A stretch of 64,000 nt of DNA from Terriglobia bacterium. GTDB lineage: Bacteria; Acidobacteriota; Terriglobia; JAIQFV01. A model generated the notes under the pieces. The model was not told where the DNA came from. It saw nothing but the letters and a program-made list of their open reading frames with translations, and searched no databases. Below, piece by piece: positions 1 to 10,901 of the stretch; the stretch's first letter is position 1, and each line of letters begins with the position of its first letter. Both the position numbers and the translations under genes were made by a program. The stretch covers positions 242,320 through 306,319 of the forward strand of contig JAIQFV010000008.1 of assembly GCA_020073085.1 (NCBI GenBank), in the 5' to 3' direction.

Positions 1-419
1 CCCTCCGCCGTATTGGCAGCGGCCACCACGCCGCTCCCGTCGACATCGAGCGCATAACCCTCCGGATCGAATTTTTCGTCGAGATCCAGACGCCGCTCCT
101 GGAGGAGGCGATGGAATGGACGATTGGGGACATTGGCACGAATCAGAGCGATGACATTCCGGGATTTGCCCTTGAAGGAACCAATCACGGGTTTGAATCC
201 GCTGGCCTGTTGGACTTCCTCTGCCAACTGTTCCGCGGCGAACCGGTCGTCAGCATCTTTGAGATCACTGATCTCTATTCGGGTCGCTTTGTCCGGGATG
301 AAGTCCTTGTTCGCCAATTGCACTTCCCGCGGATGAGGGATAACGCGAAGTTCTCCGGCGGTCGCCGGACCCACAGCAATTAACAAAAATAGAAGTCCAA
401 TACTCCACCAACGAACCAT
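1..419 (-). CDS. N-terminal part of a secreted GH20-like glycosidase (runs off window)
   Basis: The reading frame starts at ATG 419 and is still open at base 1, giving about 139 residues. It begins with a signal peptide (MVRWWSIGLLFLLIAVGPATA). The mature part starts with 'ELRVIPHPREVQL' and later has 'EGYALDVDGSGVVAAA'. This is the pattern of the small alpha/beta domain that precedes the catalytic barrel in GH20 beta-hexosaminidases and also in GH84 and GH67 enzymes. The catalytic domain lies outside the window, so the substrate cannot be told. The protein is probably exported and acts on amino sugars or glycoconjugates. A good promoter lies 83 bases or more upstream (509-537). Confidence 0.6.
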   Translation of the reverse strand, partial: MVRWWSIGLLFLLIAVGPATAGELRVIPHPREVQLANKDFIPDKATRIEISDLKDADDRFAAEQLAEEVQQASGFKPVIGSFKGKSRNVIALIRANVPNRPFHRLLQERRLDLDEKFDPEGYALDVDGSGVVAAANTAE

Positions 420-508
420 GATTGCCTCCAATTCGGAATGAAAAATTAGGGTGCAGCGGAAGTGTTAAAAATGAAACCGCGAGCGACACTGCTGACAGGC
501 ACAAAGCC

Positions 509-537
509 TATTTAACATTCCCCAGGATCGGTGTCAA
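509..537 (-). promoter_or_regulatory. Sigma70-type promoter for the GH20-like gene
   Basis: On the minus strand a perfect TTGACA (537-532) is followed after 17 bases by TAAATA (514-509). It points at the ATG at 419 with a leader of roughly 80 bases. The prediction rests on sequence only. Confidence 0.55.
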
Positions 538-649
538 CGAAGCCTCGTCGCGCCAAGTGCCGGACATTCATTTAAGGAGAGAAAAAATGAATTTCCGGCA
601 GGAGGGTTTCCAGCCTGAAGGATCAGGGAGAGATCCCCAACCGAGGTTC

Positions 650-676
650 GATGGCGAGTCGAGTGGACTCGCCATC
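650..676. other. Perfect 11-bp hairpin in the 420-827 intergenic region
   Basis: GATGGCGAGTC (650-660) and GACTCGCCATC (666-676) form a perfect stem with a five-base loop. There is no T-tract on either side, so it is not a standard terminator. It lies downstream of the minus-strand gene at 828-1664. The rest of the 420-827 gap shows only the promoter at 509-537 and no convincing gene. Confidence 0.5.
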
Positions 677-827
677 TTGATCAAAGCCCCCTGTCCAGTC
701 AAAAGAACAAAGGGGAGGCCAGCCGACCTCCTCTCGCCCTTCGGTGCAGCCGCATTATTTTCTGGGACAGGTTTCCTCTGCGGAGTCACATCGTAAATCT
801 ACGGCCTGCCCGCGAGGAAACCAGCCC

Positions 828-1664
828 TTAGGGATTCTTCTTCTTGTCCTTGTCTTCGACAGCGTCACCGTAAGTAATCTTGGTTTCGGACCGGAACTGC
901 CTGTAATTCTTGTAAAGGACGACCTCTCGCACATGTACGCTGCCGCCATTGGGGAAATCCAGGACGTCATCGGCACGTGTGTAGGTCGGAAACCAGTACT
1001 TTGCGTCGACCTGCTCGCGATAGGTTTCGAACTTGGGGAAACGCTGGCCTTTGGTCCGCTTGGTGACATTATAGGCGGGCCGGCCATCAGTCTTGACGAT
1101 CTGCAAATCCTGATCGTCGACCCAGATTTCTCCTTCGAAATACCGCTCATCGCCAATCATCTGTTTGGGTTTCACTGAGAAATGATAGGCGGTGATCTCA
1201 TCCAGCTTCTCATGACCAACATACTGGATGTCATACTTCTCCAAGTCTTCTGTGGTCAGCACGAATGGGTTGAGATGGACAATATCATCCAAGTCTTCTT
1301 TGGTAATCATGATGCGCTGGAGGGTGCTGGGAGGTGCATAGGTCACATTTTCAATCCGCTTGTTGTCCCGGCCGAAGGTCACATCCGACACCATCTGGTA
1401 CTCCCCGTCGACATGGTTCCCTTCCAGCGTCTGAATCTTTACGGTTTGTTGATAGTTGTACAATTCACGGGCCTTCTTGAATTCCGCTTCCTTTGCAGCA
1501 AATTTCCGAATGATTTCCTGAATTCTCTCGGGCGACGGGTGATCCATCGTGGCACTCGTCGAAGGTGCCGCCGGAGTGGGTGCTTGAGCACGAAGCGAAC
1601 TCGGCAGACCGACCCCCATGATCACCACCAATGCGGCAACAAAACATCCTTTGATTCTCCACAT
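828..1664 (-). CDS. Exported LolA-like conserved protein
   Basis: A 278-residue protein. I chose ATG 1664 because it is preceded by AAAGGA and opens directly with a signal peptide (MWRIKGCFVAALVVIMGVG...); a longer frame to 1751 would add an unlikely leader. After the signal there is a Pro/Thr/Ser linker, then a charged helix (about residues 45-65, 'IIRKFAAKEAEFKKARELY') and a beta-rich region with 'YHFSVKPKQM...YFEGEIWVDDQDLQIVK'. Such repeating beta strands resemble outer-membrane lipoprotein-sorting (LolA/LppX) folds. The C-terminus is lysine-rich. Comparable proteins are common in Acidobacteriota, but no precise function can be assigned. Confidence 0.7.
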   Translation of the reverse strand: MWRIKGCFVAALVVIMGVGLPSSLRAQAPTPAAPSTSATMDHPSPERIQEIIRKFAAKEAEFKKARELYNYQQTVKIQTLEGNHVDGEYQMVSDVTFGRDNKRIENVTYAPPSTLQRIMITKEDLDDIVHLNPFVLTTEDLEKYDIQYVGHEKLDEITAYHFSVKPKQMIGDERYFEGEIWVDDQDLQIVKTDGRPAYNVTKRTKGQRFPKFETYREQVDAKYWFPTYTRADDVLDFPNGGSVHVREVVLYKNYRQFRSETKITYGDAVEDKDKKKNP

Positions 1665-2060
1665 ATTTTTTCCTTTGCTCCCTGGGTTCACTACCCTGTT
1701 TCTCGTGATAAACGTCTCAATCCCAAAGTCCTTAGAAGCGTGACTCGCCATTAAGGTTGTGAAGAGCGACGTTCCTCCACCCCCACAACCCCGCCCCGAG
1801 GAGCACCTCTCTCAGCCTGGCTGGTCGTAATCCATCATGCCGACTCAGTCATCGGAAGTGAACGCCCCTCCTCGACGCCTTCGACTCGGGTGCCGGATTG
1901 ACACCCGCTTCAATTCAAGCTAGATTCTGGTGGTTATTATCTCACGAAACCCGACTTGCCGAGAAATGCCCTCGTGAGGAAAAACTTGATGGCACTGCTG
2001 GAACCTGAAGTCCCCCGGGCTTAGGATGTCTCCAGGAGTGCCCAAGCGGGCGGTTGTCCT
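1665..2060. other. Intergenic region without recognisable gene
   Basis: Separates the minus-strand exported protein from larE on the plus strand. It must hold divergent promoters, but I see no strong -35/-10 pair. Frames reading through it on the minus strand are shadows of larE. Confidence 0.5.
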
Positions 2061-2888
2061 TTGAAACCCGAAGAGAAACAGACGAAGCTGGAAAATATTC
2101 TGAATAACTACCAATCCACCATTGTGGCTTTCAGTGGTGGGGTCGATTCGGCTTATCTCGCATTTATGGCCCACCGGGTCCTCGGTGAATGCGCCCTGGC
2201 CATTACGGCCGTCAGCCCATCGCTCGCCTCTTTTCAGCGCGAGGATGCACTCAACTTTGCAAGGGAGTATGGATTCCGCCATGAAGTCATCCAAACGGAG
2301 GAAATGGCCGATTCCAACTATGTCGCCAATCCCGCGAATCGCTGTTATTTTTGCAAGGACGAGTTGTTCGGCAAGCTGAAAACACTGGCCGATCAACGGG
2401 GATTCCAGACGGTTTCCTATGGCGTGAACGTGGACGACCTGGGCGATTTCCGTCCCGGCCAGGAGGCTGCCAGAAAATTCGGAGTTCATGCTCCGCTCGT
2501 GGAAGCCGACTTGAAGAAGGCTGAAATCCGGTCGCTCTCCCGCACCCTCAACCTGAACACCTGGGACCACCCGGCCTCCGCCTGCTTGTCATCCCGTATC
2601 CCGTATGGCATGATGGTGACCGTGGACAAATTGGAAGCGATTGACCGGGGTGAAGATGCCCTGCACCGGCTCGGGTTTCGTCAGGTTCGAGTTCGACATC
2701 ATGGCGAGATTGTCCGGATCGAAATCTCACCCGACGAGATGGCGCGAGCCCTCCAAATGGAGATGGCCGGTGAATTCACCCGGGTCTTCAAGTCGCTCGG
2801 ATTTAAGTACGTAACCTTGGATTTGGAGGGTTATCGCCAGGGGGCGCTCAACGAAGTGTTGGACCTGCCTTCAGGGAAGCGTTCCTAG
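2061..2888 (+). CDS. larE: ATP-dependent sacrificial sulfur transferase LarE
   Basis: A 275-residue N-type ATP pyrophosphatase. The PP-loop SGGVDS is near residue 26. The family motif 'NRCYFCKDELF' is near residue 93, and 'HPASACLSSRIPYG' near 172 contains the cysteine that is sacrificed in one-turnover LarE enzymes. In lactate racemase cofactor synthesis LarE converts the carboxylates of pyridinium-3,5-dicarboxylate mononucleotide to thiocarboxylates after adenylation. The only possible start in frame is TTG 2061, because a stop lies at 2022; the ribosome site is weak. No larA, larB or larC is visible nearby. The next gene starts one base after its stop. Confidence 0.88.
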   Translation: MKPEEKQTKLENILNNYQSTIVAFSGGVDSAYLAFMAHRVLGECALAITAVSPSLASFQREDALNFAREYGFRHEVIQTEEMADSNYVANPANRCYFCKDELFGKLKTLADQRGFQTVSYGVNVDDLGDFRPGQEAARKFGVHAPLVEADLKKAEIRSLSRTLNLNTWDHPASACLSSRIPYGMMVTVDKLEAIDRGEDALHRLGFRQVRVRHHGEIVRIEISPDEMARALQMEMAGEFTRVFKSLGFKYVTLDLEGYRQGALNEVLDLPSGKRS

Positions 2889-2889
2889 A

Positions 2890-3393
2890 ATGAATGCCAT
2901 GAGTTCTTCTCGCCCTTCAGATCAAGACTCAGTTCCTGGGAAAGGTCTCGACGCACGTCAGCCCATGTTGTCATTGCGCACCTTGAGGATCCTCTTTGTG
3001 GCCATGTTCCTCTCCGTGGTGGTGTATGCCGCGATTGGAACCTTCCTTCCTACGGATATTCCCCAGTCCCTCGACAACCTTCAACTGATTTATAAGATCA
3101 TTTCTCTCGCCGGGGGGTTCTGTGTGGCCGGTCTTCTGCTCATCCGAAATCTGATGAATCGGGATCTGGTCACCCCTGGCCCGGAGGCCGAGGGGGCGAA
3201 TCAAGCGGCCCCTTTAGCGCGCCGCGTCCGACGTAATCGCACTCTATCGTTCATTGCGTTCGTGATCAGTGAGATGATTGCGCTGCTCGGGCTGGTTTTT
3301 GTCTTCCTGGGCGGCCCGCGACGTACGCTTTATATTTTTTGCGCCATTTCCCTGGCATGTCTGATTCTTTTTTTCCCCAAAGAGACGAACTAA
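2890..3393 (+). CDS. Four-helix membrane protein of unknown function
   Basis: A 167-residue protein that begins one base after the larE stop, so the two are probably co-transcribed. Hydrophobic segments lie at about residues 28-50, 65-85, 115-137 and 142-160. A soluble loop with an RRVRRNR basic stretch lies between the second and third. The order is consistent with four transmembrane helices and a cytoplasmic loop. No family motif was recognised. Translational coupling to larE is the only functional hint. Confidence 0.7.
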   Translation: MNAMSSSRPSDQDSVPGKGLDARQPMLSLRTLRILFVAMFLSVVVYAAIGTFLPTDIPQSLDNLQLIYKIISLAGGFCVAGLLLIRNLMNRDLVTPGPEAEGANQAAPLARRVRRNRTLSFIAFVISEMIALLGLVFVFLGGPRRTLYIFCAISLACLILFFPKETN

Positions 3394-3566
3394 CTCAAGG
3401 ATGTACCTCTCCCAGATTTTTCTGAACCAGCGCCCGGGGAGTAGGGACCAGGAAATGGCCAGGATCCTGGATCCTGGACCCGAGGGGGCGGTGGCTTGGG
3501 CCGGATGTCAACCGTCCGGGATATATTTGATTTGCTTTCTTTCGACATAGACTGGACTTGTTCAAG

Positions 3567-4901
3567 ATGAAGATCCTTGTGATTGGAAGTGGCGGACGGG
3601 AGCACGCGCTGGTTTGGAAGCTGGCTCAATCAAAGAGAGTCAACAAAATCCTCTGCGCCCCGGGAAATGCAGGAATCGCCGGAGAACCCAAGGCGCAGTG
3701 CCTGGCCCTGGACGCCGGTGGGGATCTTGTCGCCGTCCGTCAATTCGTGCTGAGGGAAGCAATCGACCTGGTTGTGGTGGGCCCCGAAGTGCCCCTTGCA
3801 GGAGGGATTGTCGACCTGTTTGACGGGACTCATGTAAAGATCATCGGCCCGCATCGTCAAGCCGCCCGGCTCGAATCCTCAAAGATTTTTGCCAAGCAGT
3901 TCATGTCGAGCCATGGCATTCCCACGGCTGACTATTTCGTGTGCGACAGCGCCGACCAAGCCCTGGATTTTGTCAAGAGATGCAGTTATGGCTATCCGGT
4001 GGTCATCAAAGCGGACGGATTGGCGGCGGGAAAGGGAGTGGTGCTGGCAAAGGACTTTTCCCAAGCCGAGGCCACCATCCTCGAGTTTATGACGGAGAAG
4101 GTGTTTGGAGAGGCGGGTTCTCGTATTGTGGTTGAAGAATGTCTGCGAGGCCGGGAGTGCTCGTTCATGGTGTTTAGCGATGGGGAGCACTACCAGCCGA
4201 TGGTTCCCTCCCAGGACCACAAGCGCGTGTACGACAACGATGCCGGGCCGAACACCGGGGGCATGGGCGCCTTTAGTGACGATGCCCTGCTCACGACAGA
4301 GATGAGGATGACAATCCTTCAGTCCATCGTCGAGCCTGCGCTTCGCGGCATGAGATCGGAGGGAACCCCTTTTCGCGGCATTCTCTATTGCGGTCTGATG
4401 CTGACCGACCAGGGACCCAGGACTTTGGAGTTCAATTGCCGTTTTGGAGATCCCGAAACTCAACCTGTCCTGATGCGGATGAAGACGGATCTGCTCGACG
4501 TCTTTGAAGCCCTGCTTGAAAACCGCCTCCATCAAGTCTCGCTCCAGTGGGCGACCGATTCCGCTGTCTGCGTGGTGCTGGCCAGCGGCGGGTATCCCGG
4601 CAAGTTTGAAAAGGGGAAGCCCATTTCGGGACTGGCTGAAGTCAGCCGGATGGAGGACGTGAAGGTGTTTCACGCGGGCACCCAGGCCGCCACCCTCTCC
4701 CATCAAACGGAAAGAGCGGGCCCGATCCAAACCGTGGGGGGTCGCGTGTTGGGAGTGACCGCCCTGGGACGGGACTTGCCCGTGGCGGCCGCCCGCGCTT
4801 ATGAAGCCTGCTCAAGAATTCATTTCGAAGGGATGCATTACCGTCGCGACATCGGCGGGCGCCCGGCCACGCGAAACTCCGGACCCGTTGAGACGGCCTG
4901 A
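3567..4901 (+). CDS. purD: Phosphoribosylamine-glycine ligase
   Basis: A 444-residue GAR synthetase that joins glycine to 5-phosphoribosylamine with ATP in the second step of purine synthesis. The N-terminal 'MKILVIGSGGREHALVWKL' is diagnostic. The ATP-grasp part contains 'VIKADGLAAGKGVV' and the metal-binding 'LEFNCRFGDPETQ'. ATG 3567 is preferred over an in-frame TTG nine bases upstream, because all relatives start at MKILVIG. Length matches the family. It is followed after about 100 bases by a thymidylate-synthase-like gene. Confidence 0.95.
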   Translation: MKILVIGSGGREHALVWKLAQSKRVNKILCAPGNAGIAGEPKAQCLALDAGGDLVAVRQFVLREAIDLVVVGPEVPLAGGIVDLFDGTHVKIIGPHRQAARLESSKIFAKQFMSSHGIPTADYFVCDSADQALDFVKRCSYGYPVVIKADGLAAGKGVVLAKDFSQAEATILEFMTEKVFGEAGSRIVVEECLRGRECSFMVFSDGEHYQPMVPSQDHKRVYDNDAGPNTGGMGAFSDDALLTTEMRMTILQSIVEPALRGMRSEGTPFRGILYCGLMLTDQGPRTLEFNCRFGDPETQPVLMRMKTDLLDVFEALLENRLHQVSLQWATDSAVCVVLASGGYPGKFEKGKPISGLAEVSRMEDVKVFHAGTQAATLSHQTERAGPIQTVGGRVLGVTALGRDLPVAAARAYEACSRIHFEGMHYRRDIGGRPATRNSGPVETA

Positions 4902-5000
4902 TCACCATCGACGAGGTGCTTGAACCGACCGATGCGCCTCTCAGGACGTCCCGGGGCCCGATTCGTGTTGCCAACCTTGAAATGCTCCATTAAGATCCGG

Positions 5001-6596
5001 ATGTTAAGTCCTCAATCCAGCATGGAAGTTTTTACAGACAAACCCAAGGTGACGCTGAGAAATTACTTCCAGCGCCCGCTCGACTCCAGTGTGGCGGCGG
5101 CCCGCACGTGCTACTCCCCTCGCGTGATCGGAGCCGAGGAGATCAGCGAAGAGCAACGCACCAACATCTCCCAGCTCACCTTCGATGCGGGTCACCACAC
5201 CGTCTATCAGCATCCGCATTTCGAGTTCGGGCTGGAGAATATCTCGCGGCAATTTGTGTGGAATTTCCTTCACAGCTACCCCTTTTACAACTCCGAGCAG
5301 TCTTCTCAACGCTTCGTGCGGCTGGATGAAATCCGCGCCTTTGTGCCGCCCCTGGACGAGTCAAACCGGCAGATCTATTACCAGGCCGTCGCCCAAGCTT
5401 GGAACGCCTATCGCGAGTTGACTGCAATCCTTAGGAAGGACACCTTTGAGATTCTTGGCGAGGTTTTCAAGCTTCACGACACCTCCAGCGACAAGAAGAA
5501 GAAGAAGGTAAAGCGGGAGTCCGAGAAAAAGGCCATCGAGGTGGCCCGCTATGTCATTCCCATCGCCGCCTTCACCTCCATGGTGCACACCATTTCAGGG
5601 ATTACCCTGCACCGGCTCAAACGCTTGATGCATTCCGGAGACACGCCGTTTGAAACCACCCAGATTATCAGTGAAATGGTGGAGTGCGTGAGGCAGGTGG
5701 ACCCCGATTTTTTCGAAAAGATTGGCGATCCGCCGATTGACGCGCAGCAAATCCCCGAATTCAATTTCCGCTCCCTCAACCTGCCGGCCGGACCGATGGG
5801 GTTTGCCCGTACCCCCGTTGCCGTGGAAACGGCGATGAAGGAATTCGATGCGGATCTGGGCGAGAGAATTTCAAAACTGGTGGATCATACCCTCGATGCG
5901 GAGAAGACCGTGGCCAATGCCCTTCGATACGCCATGGGGATCTCCCGGCGCGAGATGAATGACGCCATGGCCATCGATGCCATGCTCAACCCCGCCAAGA
6001 ACCGGTACCGGCTGGACAAGCTGAACCTCACCTTCCAGGTCCCCCTGATGAAACCCCTGAACCACGCCGCATACACCTTCATCAAGAAAATCTCGCATAC
6101 CGCCGACTCCCAAGACCAGCGCCACCGCATGGTCCCGGCGTCGCGCCCGATGATGATGTTCACCGATACCCGTTCGTCGGATTACCTCACCCCTCGTCTC
6201 ATCGCCGCCAATCCCGAGGCGCGGGCGGTGTTCGAGCAGACGATGGAAATGCTGTGGTCCGCGAAAAACAAACTCCTCGACAACGGGGTGCCCACCGAGT
6301 TCGCCATGTATCTGCTCCCCAATGCCAAGGCGCTCAGGTTCTCGGAGTCGGGATCGCTTCTCTATCTCCTCCACAAGTGGACGATGCGCACTTGCTTCAA
6401 TGCCCAGGATGAAATCTACGAAGCTTCGATGCAGGAGCTGGAGCAGGTCCGCAAGGTTCATCCGATGCTTGCCAAATACATTGGCCCGCCCTGTGTGGTC
6501 CGGGTGGGCCAAATCCTCCCCATCTGCAGCGAAGGCGCCCATTTTTGCGGAGTCAAGGTCTGGGAAAAATTTCCGAACGTCCAAAGACGATTGTGA
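5001..6596 (+). CDS. Double-domain FAD-dependent thymidylate synthase-like protein (ThyX family)
   Basis: About 531 residues, roughly twice the length of a standard ThyX. The first half has 'HHTVYQHPHFEFGLENISRQF' and 'SEQSSQRFV' (5292 onward), matching the H-x-F and S-x-[EQ]-x-S-x-R part of the ThyX signature, but FLHSY stands where RHR is expected. The second half has 'QDQRHRMVPASRP' (RHR at 6120-6128), the other half of the signature. So this is probably a tandem ThyX in which each half keeps part of the dUMP/FAD site. ThyX methylates dUMP with CH2-THF, FAD and NADPH. A KKKKK linker lies near 5490. The start is uncertain: ATG 5001 or 5022, or TTG 4920; no site has a clear ribosome-binding sequence. 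Confidence 0.7.
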   Translation: MLSPQSSMEVFTDKPKVTLRNYFQRPLDSSVAAARTCYSPRVIGAEEISEEQRTNISQLTFDAGHHTVYQHPHFEFGLENISRQFVWNFLHSYPFYNSEQSSQRFVRLDEIRAFVPPLDESNRQIYYQAVAQAWNAYRELTAILRKDTFEILGEVFKLHDTSSDKKKKKVKRESEKKAIEVARYVIPIAAFTSMVHTISGITLHRLKRLMHSGDTPFETTQIISEMVECVRQVDPDFFEKIGDPPIDAQQIPEFNFRSLNLPAGPMGFARTPVAVETAMKEFDADLGERISKLVDHTLDAEKTVANALRYAMGISRREMNDAMAIDAMLNPAKNRYRLDKLNLTFQVPLMKPLNHAAYTFIKKISHTADSQDQRHRMVPASRPMMMFTDTRSSDYLTPRLIAANPEARAVFEQTMEMLWSAKNKLLDNGVPTEFAMYLLPNAKALRFSESGSLLYLLHKWTMRTCFNAQDEIYEASMQELEQVRKVHPMLAKYIGPPCVVRVGQILPICSEGAHFCGVKVWEKFPNVQRRL

Positions 6597-6799
6597 TTCG
6601 ACCCCACCACGCTACCCCCGCCCTCTCTTTTCCGGGATCCATCTTCCCTGCTGCCTTCTTGGGAACATCCCGAGTTGCATGTTCCACCGCAAGAGCTTAG
6701 AATCTTTGTCGGTCATCACCAATACAAGCACGAGGTTCCGGTTGGAGCAAGATTGTCCGGCCTCCCGATCCGCGTGCCGATTCCATCCCAGGAGCATCT

Positions 6800-7486
6800 A
6801 TGAAGAAGAACGTGTTACTCCTCTCCCCAATGACTGTGCTTACATCATTGATCATCCTGACTGTCGTGTCATGGGCGGCAGAAGCGTGGAAAGCAAAAAA
6901 GTACACGGAGTGGACTGACCCGGAGGCAATGCAGGTTTTGGAGCGGTCACCTTGGGGAAGTATCGTTTCTGTGGTCACGGGAGCCAGCCCGGTGGCGTCC
7001 GATCCCGGAACGGCTCCGGGCGGAAGAGATACAAGTCCTATCAGCGATACCGGCCGAACCGAAGAATACACAGTGGCCTGGTATTCGGCCCTGCCGGTTC
7101 GACAGGCTCATGCGCGATTGGCTGAATTGCGCGGCCGGGCCACAAAGGAACAACTCGAGCAGTTTTTGCAGCCGGTCACCGATGTCTGCCTGATTGCGGT
7201 CAGAGGCCGAAACCAGGACCGGCTGATTAAGGCGAACAAGGACCAGCTGTTGAAGAAGACCTATCTTCAAGTCAAAGGAAAGGAGAAGGTTTTCGCAAGC
7301 GACTACACTGCTCCTTCCACTCCAACGGCTCAGGCCATTTTCCAGTTCCCACGGACGGTGAACGGCACTCCTATTCTCAGTGAGGACGACAAAGACGTCG
7401 AGTTTGTGACGGATCTGGGGGAATACCGGGTTCGTTCCCATTTCACCCCGAAGAAGATGATTTTCGACGGGAGGTTCACCTTTTAG
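6800..7486 (+). CDS. Exported protein with TDPEAMQVLERSPWG motif, unknown function
   Basis: A 228-residue protein with an N-terminal signal segment (residues 1-26). Just after it comes 'KKYTEWTDPEAMQVLERSPWG', a motif I associate with secreted proteins of Acidobacteriota whose function is unknown. The remainder is mixed alpha/beta with a linker rich in Gly, Thr and Ser around residues 65-85. ATG 6800 is preceded by AGGAG (spacing six). The gene stands alone and ends in a strong terminator at 7526-7556. Confidence 0.65.
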   Translation: MKKNVLLLSPMTVLTSLIILTVVSWAAEAWKAKKYTEWTDPEAMQVLERSPWGSIVSVVTGASPVASDPGTAPGGRDTSPISDTGRTEEYTVAWYSALPVRQAHARLAELRGRATKEQLEQFLQPVTDVCLIAVRGRNQDRLIKANKDQLLKKTYLQVKGKEKVFASDYTAPSTPTAQAIFQFPRTVNGTPILSEDDKDVEFVTDLGEYRVRSHFTPKKMIFDGRFTF

Positions 7487-7525
7487 CTCACATCGCCCCT
7501 TTGCGCCGATCATTCCGCACAAGCG

Positions 7526-7556
7526 AAAAGCTCGAGCCTTCTCGCTCGAGCTTTTT
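7526..7556 (+). terminator. Rho-independent terminator after the exported protein gene
   Basis: A perfect 11-bp stem (7526-7536 with 7545-7555, AAAAGCTCGAG/CTCGAGCTTTT) with an eight-base loop, ending in a run of T. The arms carry A and T runs on both sides, so it may also work for the convergent gene at 7623-8600. Confidence 0.85.
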
Positions 7557-7622
7557 GACAAGACCAAACGTTCTTCCCTCGCCTGCCATCTGACTCCAAT
7601 CCCCTATTCGACCGACGCAAGA

Positions 7623-8600
7623 TCAAATGGTGGGGTCTATCGCCGGCTCTCCCGTAAAGGGTGTTGCCGGAGTCGTGGAGGGACTGGAAGGTGAAGGCCC
7701 AGCGGCACCCATCCCTGGCGCGGACGCAGGACTCGGTCGCAGGGCCTCATAGAGAAGAACCTCGCTTGAGAAAAAGGTGAGCCTGACATACACCCGAGCA
7801 AGAATAAAGAGCTGCTGTAATAAAAAAACGACAATGATCCATCGTCTCGTGTTCTGTGGTAGAAGGTGTTCCAATGGGTTGTAAATCACAATAAAGAGCA
7901 GGCCCAGGAGCATGCAGAATAAGAACAGGGCGAGCGCTTTCTTGAAATTCTTGAATACAAACTTAAAGGACCTCAGCGCGGCCATGACTGCAGACCGGCC
8001 TTCGTCAATCACGAGTCGAACCTTGGCGTAATCCAAAACCATGTTCACGATCATGAAAACGAAGACGGCCAGCAACAGTCGAGTCCAGGAAACCAACCGG
8101 ACAAGTTTCTCCTGGGTCCAGGACCGGGTCAACTTATCCACCAGGCCCGAGAGGATTCCGTTCAATGCCACCACGAAGATTCCGTAGAATATCAGGGCAA
8201 CAATCAACAGCCTGGCAAATCTCCAGAAGTAAGTGCCGCAACCCTTGAAAAAGACGGGCGCCGTGAATTGCCGCTCCGGGCTGGACAAAACGGACAATGT
8301 GCCACCTGTGGACAGGAGCGTCAAAACAACATAGACGAGTGCGAGCGTGGCAATCAGCATCAACCCTGAGGGGATCGAGTCCCAATACTTGAAAGCGAAC
8401 TCGCCGGCAAAATCGAGATTGAACCGGTCGACCAGCGAGGTGGACATCAAGCTGTTCTTCAACTCAGCATTCAGGACCCCGAAGACGGGCATGGCAGCCA
8501 CTGCAGCCATCAGGGCATTCATCAACCACAGCAGAAACCAGAGTTTTTTGTTCCTTTTCGCGAGATATCGACCCTGGTAGAAGATTTCCCAAGCCGTCAT
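7623..8600 (-). CDS. Polytopic membrane protein of unknown function
   Basis: A 325-residue protein. ATG 8600 is chosen because AAGAAGGA lies just upstream; an ATG seven codons earlier lacks such a site. Six strongly hydrophobic segments occur, roughly at residues 20-40, 78-100, 125-150, 170-190, 225-245 and 255-275. The 'GRYLAKRNKKLWFLLWLMN' start and the paired helices resemble membrane domains of the DUF/GlpQ-associated type. The last 40 residues are Pro/Ser/Thr/Ala-rich and probably disordered. Function unknown. Confidence 0.65.
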   Translation of the reverse strand: MTAWEIFYQGRYLAKRNKKLWFLLWLMNALMAAVAAMPVFGVLNAELKNSLMSTSLVDRFNLDFAGEFAFKYWDSIPSGLMLIATLALVYVVLTLLSTGGTLSVLSSPERQFTAPVFFKGCGTYFWRFARLLIVALIFYGIFVVALNGILSGLVDKLTRSWTQEKLVRLVSWTRLLLAVFVFMIVNMVLDYAKVRLVIDEGRSAVMAALRSFKFVFKNFKKALALFLFCMLLGLLFIVIYNPLEHLLPQNTRRWIIVVFLLQQLFILARVYVRLTFFSSEVLLYEALRPSPASAPGMGAAGPSPSSPSTTPATPFTGEPAIDPTI

Positions 8601-8665
8601 AATTCCATCCTTCTTGGTCATGATTGGGTGTCAATCACGGATGTAACTTCATCCGTTGTGAGGAA

Positions 8666-10774
<2,109 letters not shown>

Positions 10775-10901
10775 GAAGTCACCTTGACTGAGGTCGAGCC
10801 GGAAATTGATGTACGGACAGAGCCCGCAAGAAACCTTTTTCTTTGAAGCTGGAACGATCAATCTGCTACCATGCTAACACACTTTTCAATGGAGTGAACT
10901 G

